Shown: positions 8,410-19,100, numbered from the stretch's first letter. The stretch is 64,000 nt of DNA from Sphingomonas sp. KR3-1 (GCF_040049295.1 NZ_JBDZDQ010000001.1:62001-126000); one strand, 5' to 3'. The notes: a model not told the origin generated them from the sequence alone. Numbers and translations are program-made.

Positions 8410-9155
8410 TAGCGCAGGCCGCCGCTGGCGGTCAGCTTCTCGCCGGTCAGCCAGCGCGCATCGTCCGATGCCAGGAAGACGGCGATCGACGCGATGTCGT
8501 CGGGATAGCCGACGCGGCCGAGCGGGGTCTGCCCGATGATCGCGTCGAAGAACTCCGAACCGACGAAACCGGCGGCATGCGTGCCCTCGGTCTCGACCAC
8601 GCCGGGGTTGATCGCGTTGACGCGGATCTTGCGCGGCCCGAGCTCATTGGCCAGCACGCCGGTGATCGCGTCCACCGCGCCCTTGGTGCCGGTGTACACT
8701 GCCGACTCGGCCGGGAAGAGGCTGGTGACGGCGGACGAGATGTTGATCACGCTCGCGCCCTCGCCGAGATGCTTCGCCGCCGCCTGGGTGGTGAGCAGCA
8801 CGCCGAGCACGTTGACGTCGAAGGTGCGGCGATAGAGCTCCTCGGTCGTCGCATCGAGCGAGGCGAATTCGTAGACGCCCGAATTGTTTACCAGCACGTC
8901 GAGCCGGCCGAATTCCTTGATTGCGGCATCGACCAGGCCCTGCGCCTGATCGGCCTTGGATACGTCGCCTTGCACGGCGATCGCCTTGCCGCCGGCCGCG
9001 GTGATTTCGCTCACCACCGCATCCGCGCCGGCCTTGCTCGATGCATAATTGACCACGACCGCGGCACCTTCCGCGGCCAGCGCCCTGGCGATGCCGGCGC
9101 CGATGCCCTTGGATGCCCCGGTGACGATCGCGACCTTGTCTGCGAGCTTCGACAT
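8409..9155 (-). CDS. Short-chain dehydrogenase/reductase (classical SDR)
   Basis: A 248-residue NAD(P)-dependent oxidoreductase. Seen in order: cofactor loop TGASKGIG (about 13-20), NNSG (variant of NNAG) near 90, catalytic Ser in NISSAV, and YTGTK (YxxxK) near 154-158, then the NPGVVETEG loop. It is close to the 3-oxoacyl-ACP-reductase and glucose-1-dehydrogenase-like groups. The substrate is unknown. It is divergently transcribed from an ArsR-family regulator with an inverted repeat between them, so it is probably controlled by that regulator. Confidence 0.85.
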   Translation of the reverse strand: MSKLADKVAIVTGASKGIGAGIARALAAEGAAVVVNYASSKAGADAVVSEITAAGGKAIAVQGDVSKADQAQGLVDAAIKEFGRLDVLVNNSGVYEFASLDATTEELYRRTFDVNVLGVLLTTQAAAKHLGEGASVINISSAVTSLFPAESAVYTGTKGAVDAITGVLANELGPRKIRVNAINPGVVETEGTHAAGFVGSEFFDAIIGQTPLGRVGYPDDIASIAVFLASDDARWLTGEKLTASGGLR

Positions 9156-9204
9156 GACTCAAATTCCCTATGGGCCGGTCGCCGGAATGGCCCCATACTC
9201 CCAT

Positions 9205-9230
9205 AGTTCAGGATTTCGGAACTGTTGAAC
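9205..9230. promoter_or_regulatory. Inverted repeats, possible operator between SDR and ArsR genes
   Basis: Two overlapping inverted repeats are visible: AGTTC (9205-9209) with GAACT (9219-9223), and GTTCA (9206-9210) with TGAAC (9226-9230). They lie 31-57 bases before the ArsR start and about 50-75 bases before the SDR start, a typical place for a site bound by the divergent repressor. The assignment is inference. Confidence 0.5.
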
Positions 9231-9260
9231 CAAGCTTCAAGAGGGCCTATCTAATTTTTC

Positions 9261-9608
9261 ATGCGACCCATTCTTCATCCCTCGATCGAAGACGTGTCGG
9301 TGGCGGCGATCCTCCACGCGCTGTCCGATCCCGTGCGCGCGGCGATCTTCGCCGGGCTGGCCAATGCGAGCTGTGTCCAGAACTGCACCACCTTCGCGAC
9401 GATGGGCGATCGGGTGATCCCCAAATCGTCGCTCTCGCAGCACTTCAAGGTGCTGCGCGAAGCCGGCCTCATCCATTCCGAGCGCCAGGGCGTGGAGATG
9501 CACAACTCTTCGCGCTGTGCTGAGGTCGATGCGCGCTTCCCGGGCCTGATCGCAGCAATCCTCAATGCCTATGCGGGCGATAAGGCTTGCGACGCGCCAC
9601 AGGCATGA
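9261..9608 (+). CDS. ArsR-family winged-helix transcriptional regulator
   Basis: A 115-residue regulator. The DNA-recognition segment is KSSLSQHFKVLREAGLIHSERQG (about 55-77), typical of ArsR proteins. Cysteines in SCVQNC (about 38-43) just before the recognition helix could serve as a redox or metal sensor, though this group often responds to other signals. The neighbouring divergent SDR gene and the inverted repeats between them suggest local control. The start is the ATG that opens MRPILHPSIEDV; the Shine-Dalgarno is weak. Confidence 0.85.
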   Translation: MRPILHPSIEDVSVAAILHALSDPVRAAIFAGLANASCVQNCTTFATMGDRVIPKSSLSQHFKVLREAGLIHSERQGVEMHNSSRCAEVDARFPGLIAAILNAYAGDKACDAPQA

Positions 9609-9836
9609 CGCCCCGGGCGCCCCGGCGCGAATTCGCTTCAAATGTAGGATTTCGTCTGCTTTACCCTCGCAGATGCGCAGACTGTCTCTCGCCCCCCACC
9701 ACCTCTGCAACGCCCGCTCGCCCAGCTGCGATCGGGCGGAGCCACGCGCGCGCGTAGATGTCGCGGCTTTTGTGACTTTCCACGCAATTTCGACAGGCAT
9801 GACAGCGCCGTTCCGCTCGGCTATGCGGCCCGCATC

Positions 9837-11063
9837 ATGACCGAATTCAAGTCCGATCTGCTCCGCCTGCTCTCCACCCGCGGGTACATCCACCAGGTGA
9901 CCGATCCGGAGGGCCTCGATGCGCTCGCCGGCAAGCAGATCGTGCCCGGCTATATCGGCTTCGATCCGACCGCGCCCTCGCTCCACGTCGGCAGCCTGGT
10001 CCAGATCATGCTCCTGCGCCGGATGCAGCAGGCCGGCCACAAGCCGATCGTCCTGATGGGCGGGGGCACCGGCAAGGTCGGCGATCCCTCGTTCAAGGAC
10101 GAGGCGCGCAAGCTGATGACGGTCGAGACGATCAATGCGAACATCGCCTCGGTCAAGACCGTGTTCGAGAACTTCCTGACGTTTGGCGACGGCCCGACCG
10201 ACGCGGTGATGGTCGACAATGCCGAGTGGCTCGACGCGCTCGAATACCTCCCCTTCCTGCGCGATTACGGCCAGCATTTCTCGGTCAATCGCATGCTGAG
10301 CTTCGACTCGGTCAAGCTGCGACTCGAGCGCGAGCAGTCGCTGTCGTTCCTCGAGTTCAACTACATGATCCTCCAGGCCTATGACTTCCTGGAGCTCAAT
10401 CGCCGCGCCGGCGTGCGCCTGCAGATGGGCGGATCGGATCAGTGGGGCAACATCGTCAACGGAATCGAGCTGTCGCGCCGCGTCGACGGGGCCGAGGTTT
10501 ACGGCGTCACCACGCCGCTGATCACCACCGCGGACGGCGGCAAGATGGGCAAGACCATGTCGGGCGCGGTCTGGCTCAACCCCGATCAGCTGCCGCACTT
10601 CGATTACTGGCAGTTCTGGCGCAACACCGATGATCGCGACGTCGGCCGTTTCCTGCGCCTGTTCACCGATCTGCCGCTCGACGAGATCGCCCGCCTCGAG
10701 GCACTTGAAGGCGCCGAGATCAACGAGGCCAAGAAGATCCTTGCCAATGAGGCCACCGCGATGTGCCGCGGCCGCGCCGCCGCCGAGGAAGCCGCCGAGA
10801 CCGCGCGCAAGGTGTTCGAGGAGGGCTCGGCCGGCGGTTCGCTGCCGACCTTCGCCGTCGAGGGCGGCAGCATCACCGTGGCCGATGCGCTGGTCGCGCT
10901 CGGCCTCTGCCCGTCCAAGGGCGAGGCGCGGCGCAAGGTCGCCGAGGGCGCGATCCGCGTGGACGACCAGGTGGTGAGCGACGCGGCGCAGGAGATCGCC
11001 GTCGCCGCGCCCGTCAAGCTCAGCTTCGGCAAGAAAAAGCACGGAATGCTCATTTCCGCGTGA
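9837..11063 (+). CDS. tyrS: Tyrosyl-tRNA synthetase
   Basis: A 408-residue class I aminoacyl-tRNA synthetase that charges tRNA-Tyr in the cytosol. Seen: [17 protein letters not shown] with the HIGH-type motif HVGS (about 51-54), the tyrosine pocket around [11 protein letters not shown], the KMSKS-type loop KMGKTMSG (near 240) and a C-terminal S4 RNA-binding domain (about 345-405, [19 protein letters not shown]). The length is normal for the family. About 230 bases of non-coding sequence precede it, with no leader structure that I recognise. Confidence 0.95.
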   Translation: MTEFKSDLLRLLSTRGYIHQVTDPEGLDALAGKQIVPGYIGFDPTAPSLHVGSLVQIMLLRRMQQAGHKPIVLMGGGTGKVGDPSFKDEARKLMTVETINANIASVKTVFENFLTFGDGPTDAVMVDNAEWLDALEYLPFLRDYGQHFSVNRMLSFDSVKLRLEREQSLSFLEFNYMILQAYDFLELNRRAGVRLQMGGSDQWGNIVNGIELSRRVDGAEVYGVTTPLITTADGGKMGKTMSGAVWLNPDQLPHFDYWQFWRNTDDRDVGRFLRLFTDLPLDEIARLEALEGAEINEAKKILANEATAMCRGRAAAEEAAETARKVFEEGSAGGSLPTFAVEGGSITVADALVALGLCPSKGEARRKVAEGAIRVDDQVVSDAAQEIAVAAPVKLSFGKKKHGMLISA

Positions 11064-11168
11064 AATTACGGATTGTCTGATAAGTTGATGTTAAGCAGCT
11101 TCGTTGCAACAGGATTCACACGGTAGCGTTATCACTGCAGTCGTACCTCAAGCGTTTGTGAGGCATGC

Positions 11169-11489
11169 GTGAGTTTTGGATCGAACCTGGCCTATACGGA
11201 TAACCGGCAGGAGGGGCGTGAAGACGTCCACTACCGTGCGCGCGCATTCGGTCCGGACGCCAAGCAGCTCAACTTCGTCATCGTCAACATCTCGGCGCAC
11301 GGCCTGATGGCGCGCTGCGACGATCCCTTCGAGACCGGCGACCGCATCCGCGTGGTGCTGCCGCATGCCGGCACGGTGGTCGCCGAAGTCCGCTGGGCGC
11401 TCGGCGGCCGCATCGGCTGCCAGTTCGAACGCGCGATCGACCTGGCGAGCTATTACGAGCTGATCTCGACGATGGTGAAGGCGAAGTAG
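11169..11489 (+). CDS. PilZ-domain protein (possible c-di-GMP receptor)
   Basis: A 106-residue single-domain protein. A charged REDVHYRAR stretch is followed by NISAHGLMARC, which matches the PilZ pattern of an R-rich loop and a (D/N)xSxxG motif, and then strands such as VRWALGGRIGCQF. PilZ proteins bind c-di-GMP; here the first motif has only scattered arginines, so binding is plausible but not certain. It starts with GTG, since the nearby ATG at 11165 is out of frame. The window also encodes an EAL protein that could degrade the ligand. Confidence 0.75.
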   Translation: MSFGSNLAYTDNRQEGREDVHYRARAFGPDAKQLNFVIVNISAHGLMARCDDPFETGDRIRVVLPHAGTVVAEVRWALGGRIGCQFERAIDLASYYELISTMVKAK

Positions 11490-11577
11490 GTAGAACCTTC
11501 TTCGTCCCAGCTCTACGACGAGGCAGCAAAGTCAAGGTGATCGTAAGCTCGGAATTCTGAGCAGCAAGGAGGACGGC

Positions 11578-12642
11578 TCAACTGCCCTTTTTGCTATCCA
11601 GCTCGCCGATGCGCGCTTCGATTTGCGGCGCTAGCTTGTATATATCAGTCAGATCGCCGATTAGATTTCGAGTCTCCGACTGCCCGTCAAAAGTCCCGAC
11701 ATATTTCGTAGTCAGGCCGTTGAAGTGCAATCTAGCTAATGATTTCCGGTTATTATCGTCAAGCAGGATCGCACAATAGGATTTTGCGTCACGCATAACC
11801 ACACGCTTGGGATCGACTAGACGAGAAGCGATGGCTTGCACGATCCGGAAGCCGCTCACTTCCTCATCGGTGGTGATAATCTCTTCCGCCGATGATGTCT
11901 CCGGCTCCTCATCATATTCGGGAACGGCGGACGCGTTCAAAGCAGACGTGAGCCGATCATTCACATGGTCACGCACGATCGCCGAAAACGAATTCGCGAT
12001 GAGCCGCGTGAAGTTATCCTTTACCTGCGACGTCACCTGACCCGAATAAACACGCTTGGCAATTAAGCGGGCGAACTCTTCCGATGCCGTCCCCATTTCG
12101 CTTTCAAGCTCTTTGCGAACGAGAGATTCTAGTTTCAGATTGGACGCCTCGCGCACGATTGCATCGATATCGAAACCGGCTTTAGTGAAGCTTTCGAGGA
12201 TGCGCAGATCGGACTTACGAACTGCGTCCAGACTCAGAGTAAAGAACGGCTGCGTGTCCATCTTGTTTGGCTGGTCAAGATCCGAGAAAAATTTGTAAAT
12301 CACGCCATTGGTTAGGATCGCAAGCCGGGCATCGGTCACGCTGAAGTACCGGAAAAGCTGCGACGCATGGTTGATAGTGAGATCGCCAGTGGATGGCTTG
12401 CACTCGATCAGGATCGAAAGCTTTCCATCGATGCAAATCGCGTAATCGACTTTCTCACCTTTTTTTGTACCCACGTCTGCAATGTATTCCGGGATTACCT
12501 CCGACGGATTGAATACGTCATATCCCAGCAGGTTGATAAATGGCATAACGAGAGCAGTCTTAGCGGCCTGCTCCGTTAGCAAGACTTCCCGATGCTGCTG
12601 AGTTTTTGCGGCCAACTCAGTAAGGCGCGTCGCCAAATCCAT
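11578..12642 (-). CDS. Orphan type I restriction HsdR N-terminal-like nuclease
   Basis: A 354-residue protein. Residues about 20-150 match the HsdR N-terminal nuclease domain: LLTEQAAKTALVMPFINLLGYDVFNPSEV, then KVDYAICIDGKLSILIECK, giving the D-(x)n-ExK core of the PD-(D/E)xK fold. There is no helicase domain, and no HsdM or HsdS gene nearby. The middle is helical and the C-terminus (about 260-330) looks like a small beta domain. Base composition is clearly lower in GC than the neighbours (25 G+C in the 60 bases 12241-12300) and codon use differs, which suggests horizontal transfer. It sits alone between the PilZ gene and recG. A defence role is inference. Confidence 0.75.
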   Translation of the reverse strand: MDLATRLTELAAKTQQHREVLLTEQAAKTALVMPFINLLGYDVFNPSEVIPEYIADVGTKKGEKVDYAICIDGKLSILIECKPSTGDLTINHASQLFRYFSVTDARLAILTNGVIYKFFSDLDQPNKMDTQPFFTLSLDAVRKSDLRILESFTKAGFDIDAIVREASNLKLESLVRKELESEMGTASEEFARLIAKRVYSGQVTSQVKDNFTRLIANSFSAIVRDHVNDRLTSALNASAVPEYDEEPETSSAEEIITTDEEVSGFRIVQAIASRLVDPKRVVMRDAKSYCAILLDDNNRKSLARLHFNGLTTKYVGTFDGQSETRNLIGDLTDIYKLAPQIEARIGELDSKKGS

Positions 12643-12811
12643 ACGTCCCCCCTTAAATCCCCTGGGCAGAACTTGCCTGCGAATCCGGATGAACGCAATC
12701 TCGTACTATTCAGAACAGTTGGTTCTCGACGCTGCCCCGAAGGTGTATTTGATCAGCGTTTATATTCCACCGACAGCTCTTCACCGGCACTAGACGGTGC
12801 GACCTTTGACA

Positions 12812-14869
12812 TTACCCCGCCCGCAGCAAGCTAACCGCGGCATCCCGCTCGAACAGATACAGCGCGATCCGCGCCGCCTCGCCGCGCGGGGTGTGCAGCG
12901 AGCGGTCTTGGTCCTCCAGCAGCCGCGCATCGGCATTGGCCGCGGCGATCAGCGTCGCCAGGCTCTCGGGCGTAGCCAGCTGGAAGGTCTGCTCGCCCGA
13001 CTGCCGCGTGCCGAGCAGCTCGCCCGCCCCGCGCAGCTCGAGGTCGCGCTCGGCGATCAGGAAGCCGTCGGTGGTGTCGCGCATCAGCGCCAGCCGGGCC
13101 CGCGAAGTCTCGCTGAGCTTGTCGCCGCGCAGCAGGATGCAGTGCGACTGTCCCCCGCCCCGCCCGACGCGCCCGCGCAACTGGTGGAGCTGGGCCAGGC
13201 CGAAGCGGTCGGCCGCCTCGATCACGATCAGCGTAGCATTGGGCACATCGACGCCGACTTCGATCACGGTCGTCGCCACCAGCACGCCCAGTTCGCCCGA
13301 GGAGAAGCGCGCCATCACCGCGTCCTTCTCCGGCCCCTTCATCCGGCCATGAACCAGCCCGACCTTGGCGCCGAACTTCGCAGTCAGCACCGCGGCGCGA
13401 TGCTCGGCGGCGGCGAGGTCGGTCTTCTCGCTCTCCTCGACCAGCGGGCACACCCAATAGGCCTGCTTGCCGGCGTCGAGGTGGCGCCCCAGTCCCGCGA
13501 TCACCGCGTCGAGCTTGTCCTCGGCGATCACCGTGGTCTGGATCGGCTGGCGGCCGGGCGGCATCTCGTCGAGCCGGCTGACGTCCATCTCGCCGTGCGA
13601 AGCGAGCTGCAGCGTGCGCGGGATCGGGGTGGCGGTCATGACGAGCAGATGCGGCGGCACCTGTGCCTTGGCCTGGAGCATCAGCCGCTCGGCCACGCCG
13701 AAGCGATGCTGCTCATCAACTACCACCAGCCCGAGGTCGCGATAAGTCACGCCCTGCTGGAAGATCGCGTGGGTGCCGACCAGGATGTCGATCTCGCCCG
13801 CCGCCAATCCCATCAGCGTCGCCTCGCGCGCCTTGCCCTTGTCGCGACCGGTAAGGATGGCGACGCGCACGTCGAGCCCGGCGAGCAGGCGCGAGAAGTT
13901 CTCGTAATGCTGGCGGGCGAGGATCTCGGTCGGCGCCAGCATCGCGCCCTGCGCCCCGGCCTCGGCGGCGATCAGCAGCGCCATCGTCGCCACCAAAGTC
14001 TTGCCCGCGCCGACATCGCCCTGGAGCAGCCGGAGCATCGGCTGGCTCTGCGCCATGTCGCCTTCGATCTCGCCGATCGTCCGCGATTGCGCGCCGGTCG
14101 GCGTATAGGGCAGCTGGAGCTTGTCGCGCAGCCGCCCATCCCCTTGCAACGAGCGCCCGCGCTTGGCCCGCGCCTCGCCGCGCACCAGCATCAGCGCGAG
14201 CTGGTTGGCGAACACTTCGTCATAGGCGAGCCGCTCGCGCGCCTTGGCATCGGCGGGGTCGGCGTGGATGCGGGCGAGCGCTTCCTTCCAGCCCGGCCAT
14301 TGGTGGCGGTCCTTCAGGCTCGGCTCGATCCATTCGGGCAGCTCGGGCGCGCGCTCGATCGCCTGGGCGGCCATCGCCGCGATCCGCTTCGAGGTGATGC
14401 CTTCCGAACAGGGATAGACCGCCTCGCGCCCGCCGCCGTCCGCCTCTTCGGGCACGGCGACCTCGGGGTGCACGATCTGCAGCTCCTGGCCATATTGGTC
14501 GAGCCGGCCGGAGACCCAGCGCTTCTCGTTTAGCGGCAGCAGCTTCTTCGCCCAGCCCGAATTGCCGCCGAAGAAGACCAGGCTGACATAGTTGCCGTGC
14601 GCGTCCACCGCCTGCACCCGGGCGGGCGAGCGCGGGCTGCTGCCGAAGCGGTAGCTCATCGGCGTTAGCTCGATCGCGATGACCCGCCCCGCGTCCGACG
14701 CCATCAGCTCGCTGCGCGGAAGCCGGTCGATGAAACCGGTGGGAAGATGGAAGGCGACGTCCACGACGCGCGCCAGCCCCAGCCGCTCGAGCGGCTTGGC
14801 GAGCGCCGCACCGATGCCCTTGAGCGCGGTGACTTCGGCGAAAAGGGGATTGAGGACGTCGGGCCGCAT
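12812..14869 (-). CDS. recG: ATP-dependent DNA helicase RecG
   Basis: A 685-residue branched-DNA helicase that reverses stalled forks and unwinds Holliday junctions. The N-terminal wedge (OB) domain covers about 60-150. Helicase motif I is GDVGAGKTLVA (about 286-296), the motif II box is DEQHRFG, motif III is MTATPIPRTL and motif VI is QLRGRVGRGG. The C-terminus LELRGAGELLGTRQSG is the RecG/Mfd TRG-type element. The length is normal. In alphaproteobacteria recG is often near sdhE and mfd, as here, although on the opposite strand. Confidence 0.95.
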   Translation of the reverse strand: MRPDVLNPLFAEVTALKGIGAALAKPLERLGLARVVDVAFHLPTGFIDRLPRSELMASDAGRVIAIELTPMSYRFGSSPRSPARVQAVDAHGNYVSLVFFGGNSGWAKKLLPLNEKRWVSGRLDQYGQELQIVHPEVAVPEEADGGGREAVYPCSEGITSKRIAAMAAQAIERAPELPEWIEPSLKDRHQWPGWKEALARIHADPADAKARERLAYDEVFANQLALMLVRGEARAKRGRSLQGDGRLRDKLQLPYTPTGAQSRTIGEIEGDMAQSQPMLRLLQGDVGAGKTLVATMALLIAAEAGAQGAMLAPTEILARQHYENFSRLLAGLDVRVAILTGRDKGKAREATLMGLAAGEIDILVGTHAIFQQGVTYRDLGLVVVDEQHRFGVAERLMLQAKAQVPPHLLVMTATPIPRTLQLASHGEMDVSRLDEMPPGRQPIQTTVIAEDKLDAVIAGLGRHLDAGKQAYWVCPLVEESEKTDLAAAEHRAAVLTAKFGAKVGLVHGRMKGPEKDAVMARFSSGELGVLVATTVIEVGVDVPNATLIVIEAADRFGLAQLHQLRGRVGRGGGQSHCILLRGDKLSETSRARLALMRDTTDGFLIAERDLELRGAGELLGTRQSGEQTFQLATPESLATLIAAANADARLLEDQDRSLHTPRGEAARIALYLFERDAAVSLLRAG

Positions 14870-14921
14870 CGGCCCCGACGTAATCGTTGCTCCAGCGCAC
14901 CGCTAGTGGGCGCGCGGCGGA

Positions 14922-15128
14922 TTAGAGGGCAGCGATGCGCTGGCCGGCCGCTTCGATCGCGGCGAGGACCTCGGTCACGCTCGAGCCGACCACCACTTCG
15001 TGCGCACCGTCGAATGAGAGCACGCCGACATCGTCGCCGGCCATGTTGATCGTCGAGACCGTGCGCACCTCGGCGATGTTGACCAGCATCGGGTCGCCAT
15101 TGATCGATTTCAGCATCACGAAACGCAT
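14922..15128 (-). CDS. Small conserved-looking protein of unknown function
   Basis: A 68-residue protein (MRFVMLKSINGDPMLVNIAE...). It looks like a compact beta-rich fold followed by a helix (SSVTEVLAAIEAAGQRI). The pattern of residues before the helix resembles small FlbD-like proteins (expectation-free resemblance only, not enough for a name). It lies 52 bases upstream of recG on the same strand and may be cotranscribed. The start at 15128 has a GGGG stretch upstream; a GTG at 15149 is the alternative. Confidence 0.55.
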   Translation of the reverse strand: MRFVMLKSINGDPMLVNIAEVRTVSTINMAGDDVGVLSFDGAHEVVVGSSVTEVLAAIEAAGQRIAAL

Positions 15129-15304
15129 ATTCAGAACCCCGATCAACACAGCTACCGATTGGCATTATAGAACGGCGAACACGAAGCGCGGGGCAACGCG
15201 GCAGAAACTCGCAATGCAAACGATCCTGCACCCCCGTGAAGTCACTCTTGCTTTCCCTTCCATCGGGCGCGTGCTTGTCTCAGTCAAAATCGGGAGAGGG
15301 ATCG

Positions 15305-15742
15305 ATGGAAGAAGTCATGGCAGCGGTGGCGCTCCTGCAAGGCGGCGATCACGTACAAGCACGCGAAAAGTTGCTCGCCCTTTGGGCATCGCTCGATGCG
15401 GGCGGCACGCATGTCGAACGCTGCACCGTCGCCCATTTCCTCGCCGATACGGAGGAGGATGTGGCGGACGAACTCGGTTGGGACCTGCGCGCGCTTCACG
15501 CCGCGACCGGTGCCGGCTTGGGCCAGGACCATGACCCGCTGGCGCCTGGGCTCGACGCCTTCCTGCCCTCACTCCACCTCAATGTCGGCGATGCTTGCCG
15601 GCGCTCGGGCGATATCGCGCATGCGCGCCTGCATGCCGATCATGGCCTCGCCCGCGCGCATGCGCTGCCGGATGACGGCTATGGCGGCACGATCCGCGCC
15701 GGGCTCGAGCGGCTGCGGGACCGCGCGGCGAACCCGGACTGA
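15305..15742 (+). CDS. Uncharacterised helical (TPR-like) protein
   Basis: A 145-residue soluble protein. It is nearly all helical with A-rich helix pairs (ALLQGGDHVQAREKLLALWASL, HARLHADHGLARAHAL), which recall tetratricopeptide repeats without a strict consensus. GAGAGGG lies 4 bases before the chosen ATG, which decides the start over a GTG at 15236. No catalytic residues stand out. The function is unknown. Confidence 0.6.
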   Translation: MEEVMAAVALLQGGDHVQAREKLLALWASLDAGGTHVERCTVAHFLADTEEDVADELGWDLRALHAATGAGLGQDHDPLAPGLDAFLPSLHLNVGDACRRSGDIAHARLHADHGLARAHALPDDGYGGTIRAGLERLRDRAANPD

Positions 15743-15847
15743 CCCGCCGCGAACACTGGCATTTCCACGCGGCTTTCCCTAAATCGGCGCTCAACCCAGC
15801 CGACTGCGCTTTTCCGCGCTGCCGGCCAATTGCCGTTGAGGACCCGC

Positions 15848-16114
15848 ATGGATCGCGAAATCCGTCTCAAGCGCCTGCACTTCCGCGCCTGGCACCGCGG
15901 CGTGAAGGAAGCCGATCTGCTGATCGGCGGCTTTTTCGACAAGCATGGCGCCGGCTGGAACGAAGCGGAGATGGACCTGTTCGAGGAGCTGCTCGAGGAA
16001 CAGGACGTCGACATCATGGCCTGGGCGATGGGAACCGCGCTGGTTCCGGAGCGCTATGCCGGGACCGTGATGACCGCCCTCAAGGCACTGAACTACGTGC
16101 CGATTTCCCGCTGA
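15848..16114 (+). CDS. sdhE: FAD assembly factor SdhE
   Basis: An 88-residue protein of the SdhE/Sdh5 (DUF339) family, which helps attach FAD covalently to the flavoprotein subunit of succinate dehydrogenase. The diagnostic RGxKE motif is present as HRGVKEADLLIGGF (about 15-28), and the acidic helical end EEQDVDIMAWAMG is typical. GAGGA precedes the ATG at 15848. It ends 6 bases before mfd, so the two are likely cotranscribed. Confidence 0.9.
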   Translation: MDREIRLKRLHFRAWHRGVKEADLLIGGFFDKHGAGWNEAEMDLFEELLEEQDVDIMAWAMGTALVPERYAGTVMTALKALNYVPISR

Positions 16115-16120
16115 GTCCCA

Positions 16121-19100
16121 ATGCCCGACCTCAAGACGATCCTCTCCGCGCAAAAGCCGCTCACGCTCGCGGGTGCCCCCGCCGGATTCCTGCCCTGGAT
16201 GCTGGCCGACCTGGCCCGTACCGGGCGGATGACGGTGTTCGTCGCCCCCGACGAAGCGGCGATGCGCGCAGTGGCGGGCACCGCATCCTATTTCGCGCCC
16301 GATCTCGAAGTCCTCGGCTTTCCGGCCTGGGACTGCCTTCCCTATGACCGCGCCAGCCCGACGCTGCGCGTCATGGCCGAGCGCCTCGCGACGCTCCACG
16401 CGCTCCAGGCGGAGAGCGCCAGGCCCCGCCTGATCGTCACCACGGTCAACGCCGTCACGCAGCGCACGCTCACCCCGTTCCGCATCCGCCAGCTCGTGGC
16501 CCGCCTGGCGCCGGGCGAGCGCATCGGGCTCGACAAGCTCGCGGTGCTGCTCCAGGCGAACGGCTATGTCCGCGTCGACACGGTGAACGATTCCGGCGAG
16601 TTCGCGGTGCGCGGCGGACTGGTCGATCTCTTCCCGAGCGGTTCCGAGCAGGCGCTGCGCCTCGATTTCTTCGGCGATGAGATCGAGAGCGTCCGCACCT
16701 TCGATCCCGCCGACCAGCGCACTACCGGGCGGATCGACGGCTTCACCCTCCTCCCCGCCTCCGAAGCGCTGCTCGACGAGGACTCGGTCAAGCGCTTCCG
16801 CACCCGGTACCGCGAGAAGTTCGGCGCCACCGCGACCGGCGACCCGCTCTACCAGGCGATCAGCGACGGCCGCCGCCTCGCCGGCATGGAGCATTGGCTG
16901 CCGTTGTTCGAGGACCGGCTCGAGACGCTGTTCGAGCATCTCCCTGACGATGCGATCCTGATCCGCGACGCAGGCGATGCCGGCGCCGCCGAGGCCCGGT
17001 TCGAGGCGATCGCCGACTATCAGTCGAACCGCGTCCGCGCCCAGTCGGCCGATCCGGGCAGCTATCGTCCGCTTGCCGCCGATGCGCTCTATCTGACCGC
17101 GAGCGAGTGGGAAAAGCGCCTCACCGACTGGCCGGCGCACACCAGCACGCCCTTCCACGAGCCCGAAAGCGCGACCGTCCTCGACTTCAACGTCGACGGC
17201 CCCCGCGATTTCGCGCCCGAACGCGCCGCAAGCACCAATGTCTATGAGGCAGTGGTCGAGCATATCGCCAAGCTGCGCAAATCGGGCAAGAAGCCCGTGC
17301 TCGCCAGCTATTCGAACGGCGCCCGCGAGCGCCTGACCGGCCTGCTCGCCGATCACGGCCTCAAGACCACCCGCAAGGCCGAGAGCTGGCAGGAAGCGCT
17401 CGGCATCGCCGACAGCGCCGTCGCAATGATCGTGCTGCCGCTCGATCACGGCTTCTCCGCGCCCGAGGTTTCGGTGCTCACTGAGCAGGACATGCTCGGC
17501 GACCGCCTCGTCCGCCGCGCCAAGCGCCGCAAGTCGACCGACGCCTTCCTCAACGAGCTGGCGACGCTCTCGCCAGGCGACCTGGTCGTGCACGTCGATC
17601 ACGGCATCGGCCGCTACGAGGGGCTCACCCAGATCCCGGTGCAGAAGGCGCCGCACGACTGTGTGGCGCTCAGCTATGCTGGCGGCGACAAGCTCTACGT
17701 TCCCGTCGAGAATCTCGAGGTCCTGAGCCGCTACGGCGCGGGTGAGGAAGGCGCGACGCTCGATCGGCTGGGCGGCGAGGCGTGGCAGCGGCGCAAGTCG
17801 AAGATGAAGGAGCGGATCCGCGAGATCGCGGGCGAGCTCATCGCCACTGCGGCCAAGCGCGCCACCCGCCCCGCCGAAATCGCCGAGCCGGACGCGGGCG
17901 GCTATCCTGCCTTTGTCGATCGCTTCCCGTACGAGGAGACCGACGACCAGGACCGCGCGATCGGCGACGTGCTCGAAGACCTGGCTGCAGGCCGCCCGAT
18001 GGACCGCCTCATCGTCGGCGATGTCGGCTTCGGGAAGACCGAGGTCGCGCTGCGCGCGGCCTTCGTCGCGGCGATGGCCGGGATGCAGGTCGCGGTCGTC
18101 TGCCCGACCACGCTCCTCGCCCGCCAGCACTTCAACAACTTCAGCCAGCGCTTCGAAGGCTTCCCGATCAAGGTCGGCCGCCTTTCACGCCTGGTCGGCA
18201 CCACCGAGATGAAGGCGACCAAGGACGGCGCGGCGGACGGCACGATCGACATCGTCGTCGGCACGCATGCCGTCCTCGCCAAGGGCGTCGAGTTCAAGCG
18301 CCTCGGCCTGGTCATCGTCGACGAGGAGCAGCGCTTCGGCGTCACGCACAAGGAACGGCTGAAGGCGATGAAGGCGGACGTCCACGTCCTTACCCTGACC
18401 GCCACCCCGATCCCGCGCACGCTGCAGATGGCGATGTCGGGCCTGCGCGAGCTCAGCGTGATCCAGACGCCGCCGGTCGATCGCCTGGCGGTGCGCACCT
18501 ATGTGATGCCCTGGGATCCGGTGGTGCTGCGCGAGGCGCTCCTCAGAGAGCATTATCGCGGCGGCCAGGCCTATTTCGTCACCCCGCGCGTCTCCGACCT
18601 GCCCGATATCGAGGAGTTCCTGCGCAACGACGTGCCCGAGATCAGCTTCGTCGTCGCGCACGGCCAGATGGCGGCGGGCGAAGTCGAGGAGCGGATGTCC
18701 GCCTTCTATGATCGCAAGTACGACCTGCTCGTCTCGACGACGATCATCGAAAGCGGCATCGACATTCCGAGCGCCAACACGCTGATCATCAACCGCGCCG
18801 ACAAGTTCGGCCTCGCCCAGCTCTACCAGCTGCGTGGCCGCGTCGGGCGCTCGAAGACGCGCGCCTATGCCTATCTCACCACGCCAGCCCAGCGGCTGAT
18901 GACCGAGGCGGCGGAGAAGCGGCTCAAGGTGCTTTCGGACCTCGAGAGCCTGGGCGCCGGCTTCCAGCTCGCCAGCCACGACCTCGACATCCGCGGCGCG
19001 GGCAATCTGCTCGGCGACGAGCAATCGGGCCATATCAAGGAAGTCGGCTACGAACTCTACCAGTCGATGCTGGAAGAGGCGATCATGGACGCCAAGGCCG

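Noticed and set aside
9565..9840. Open frame between the ArsR gene and tyrS
   Set aside because: No Shine-Dalgarno or family features; it overlaps the end of the ArsR gene.
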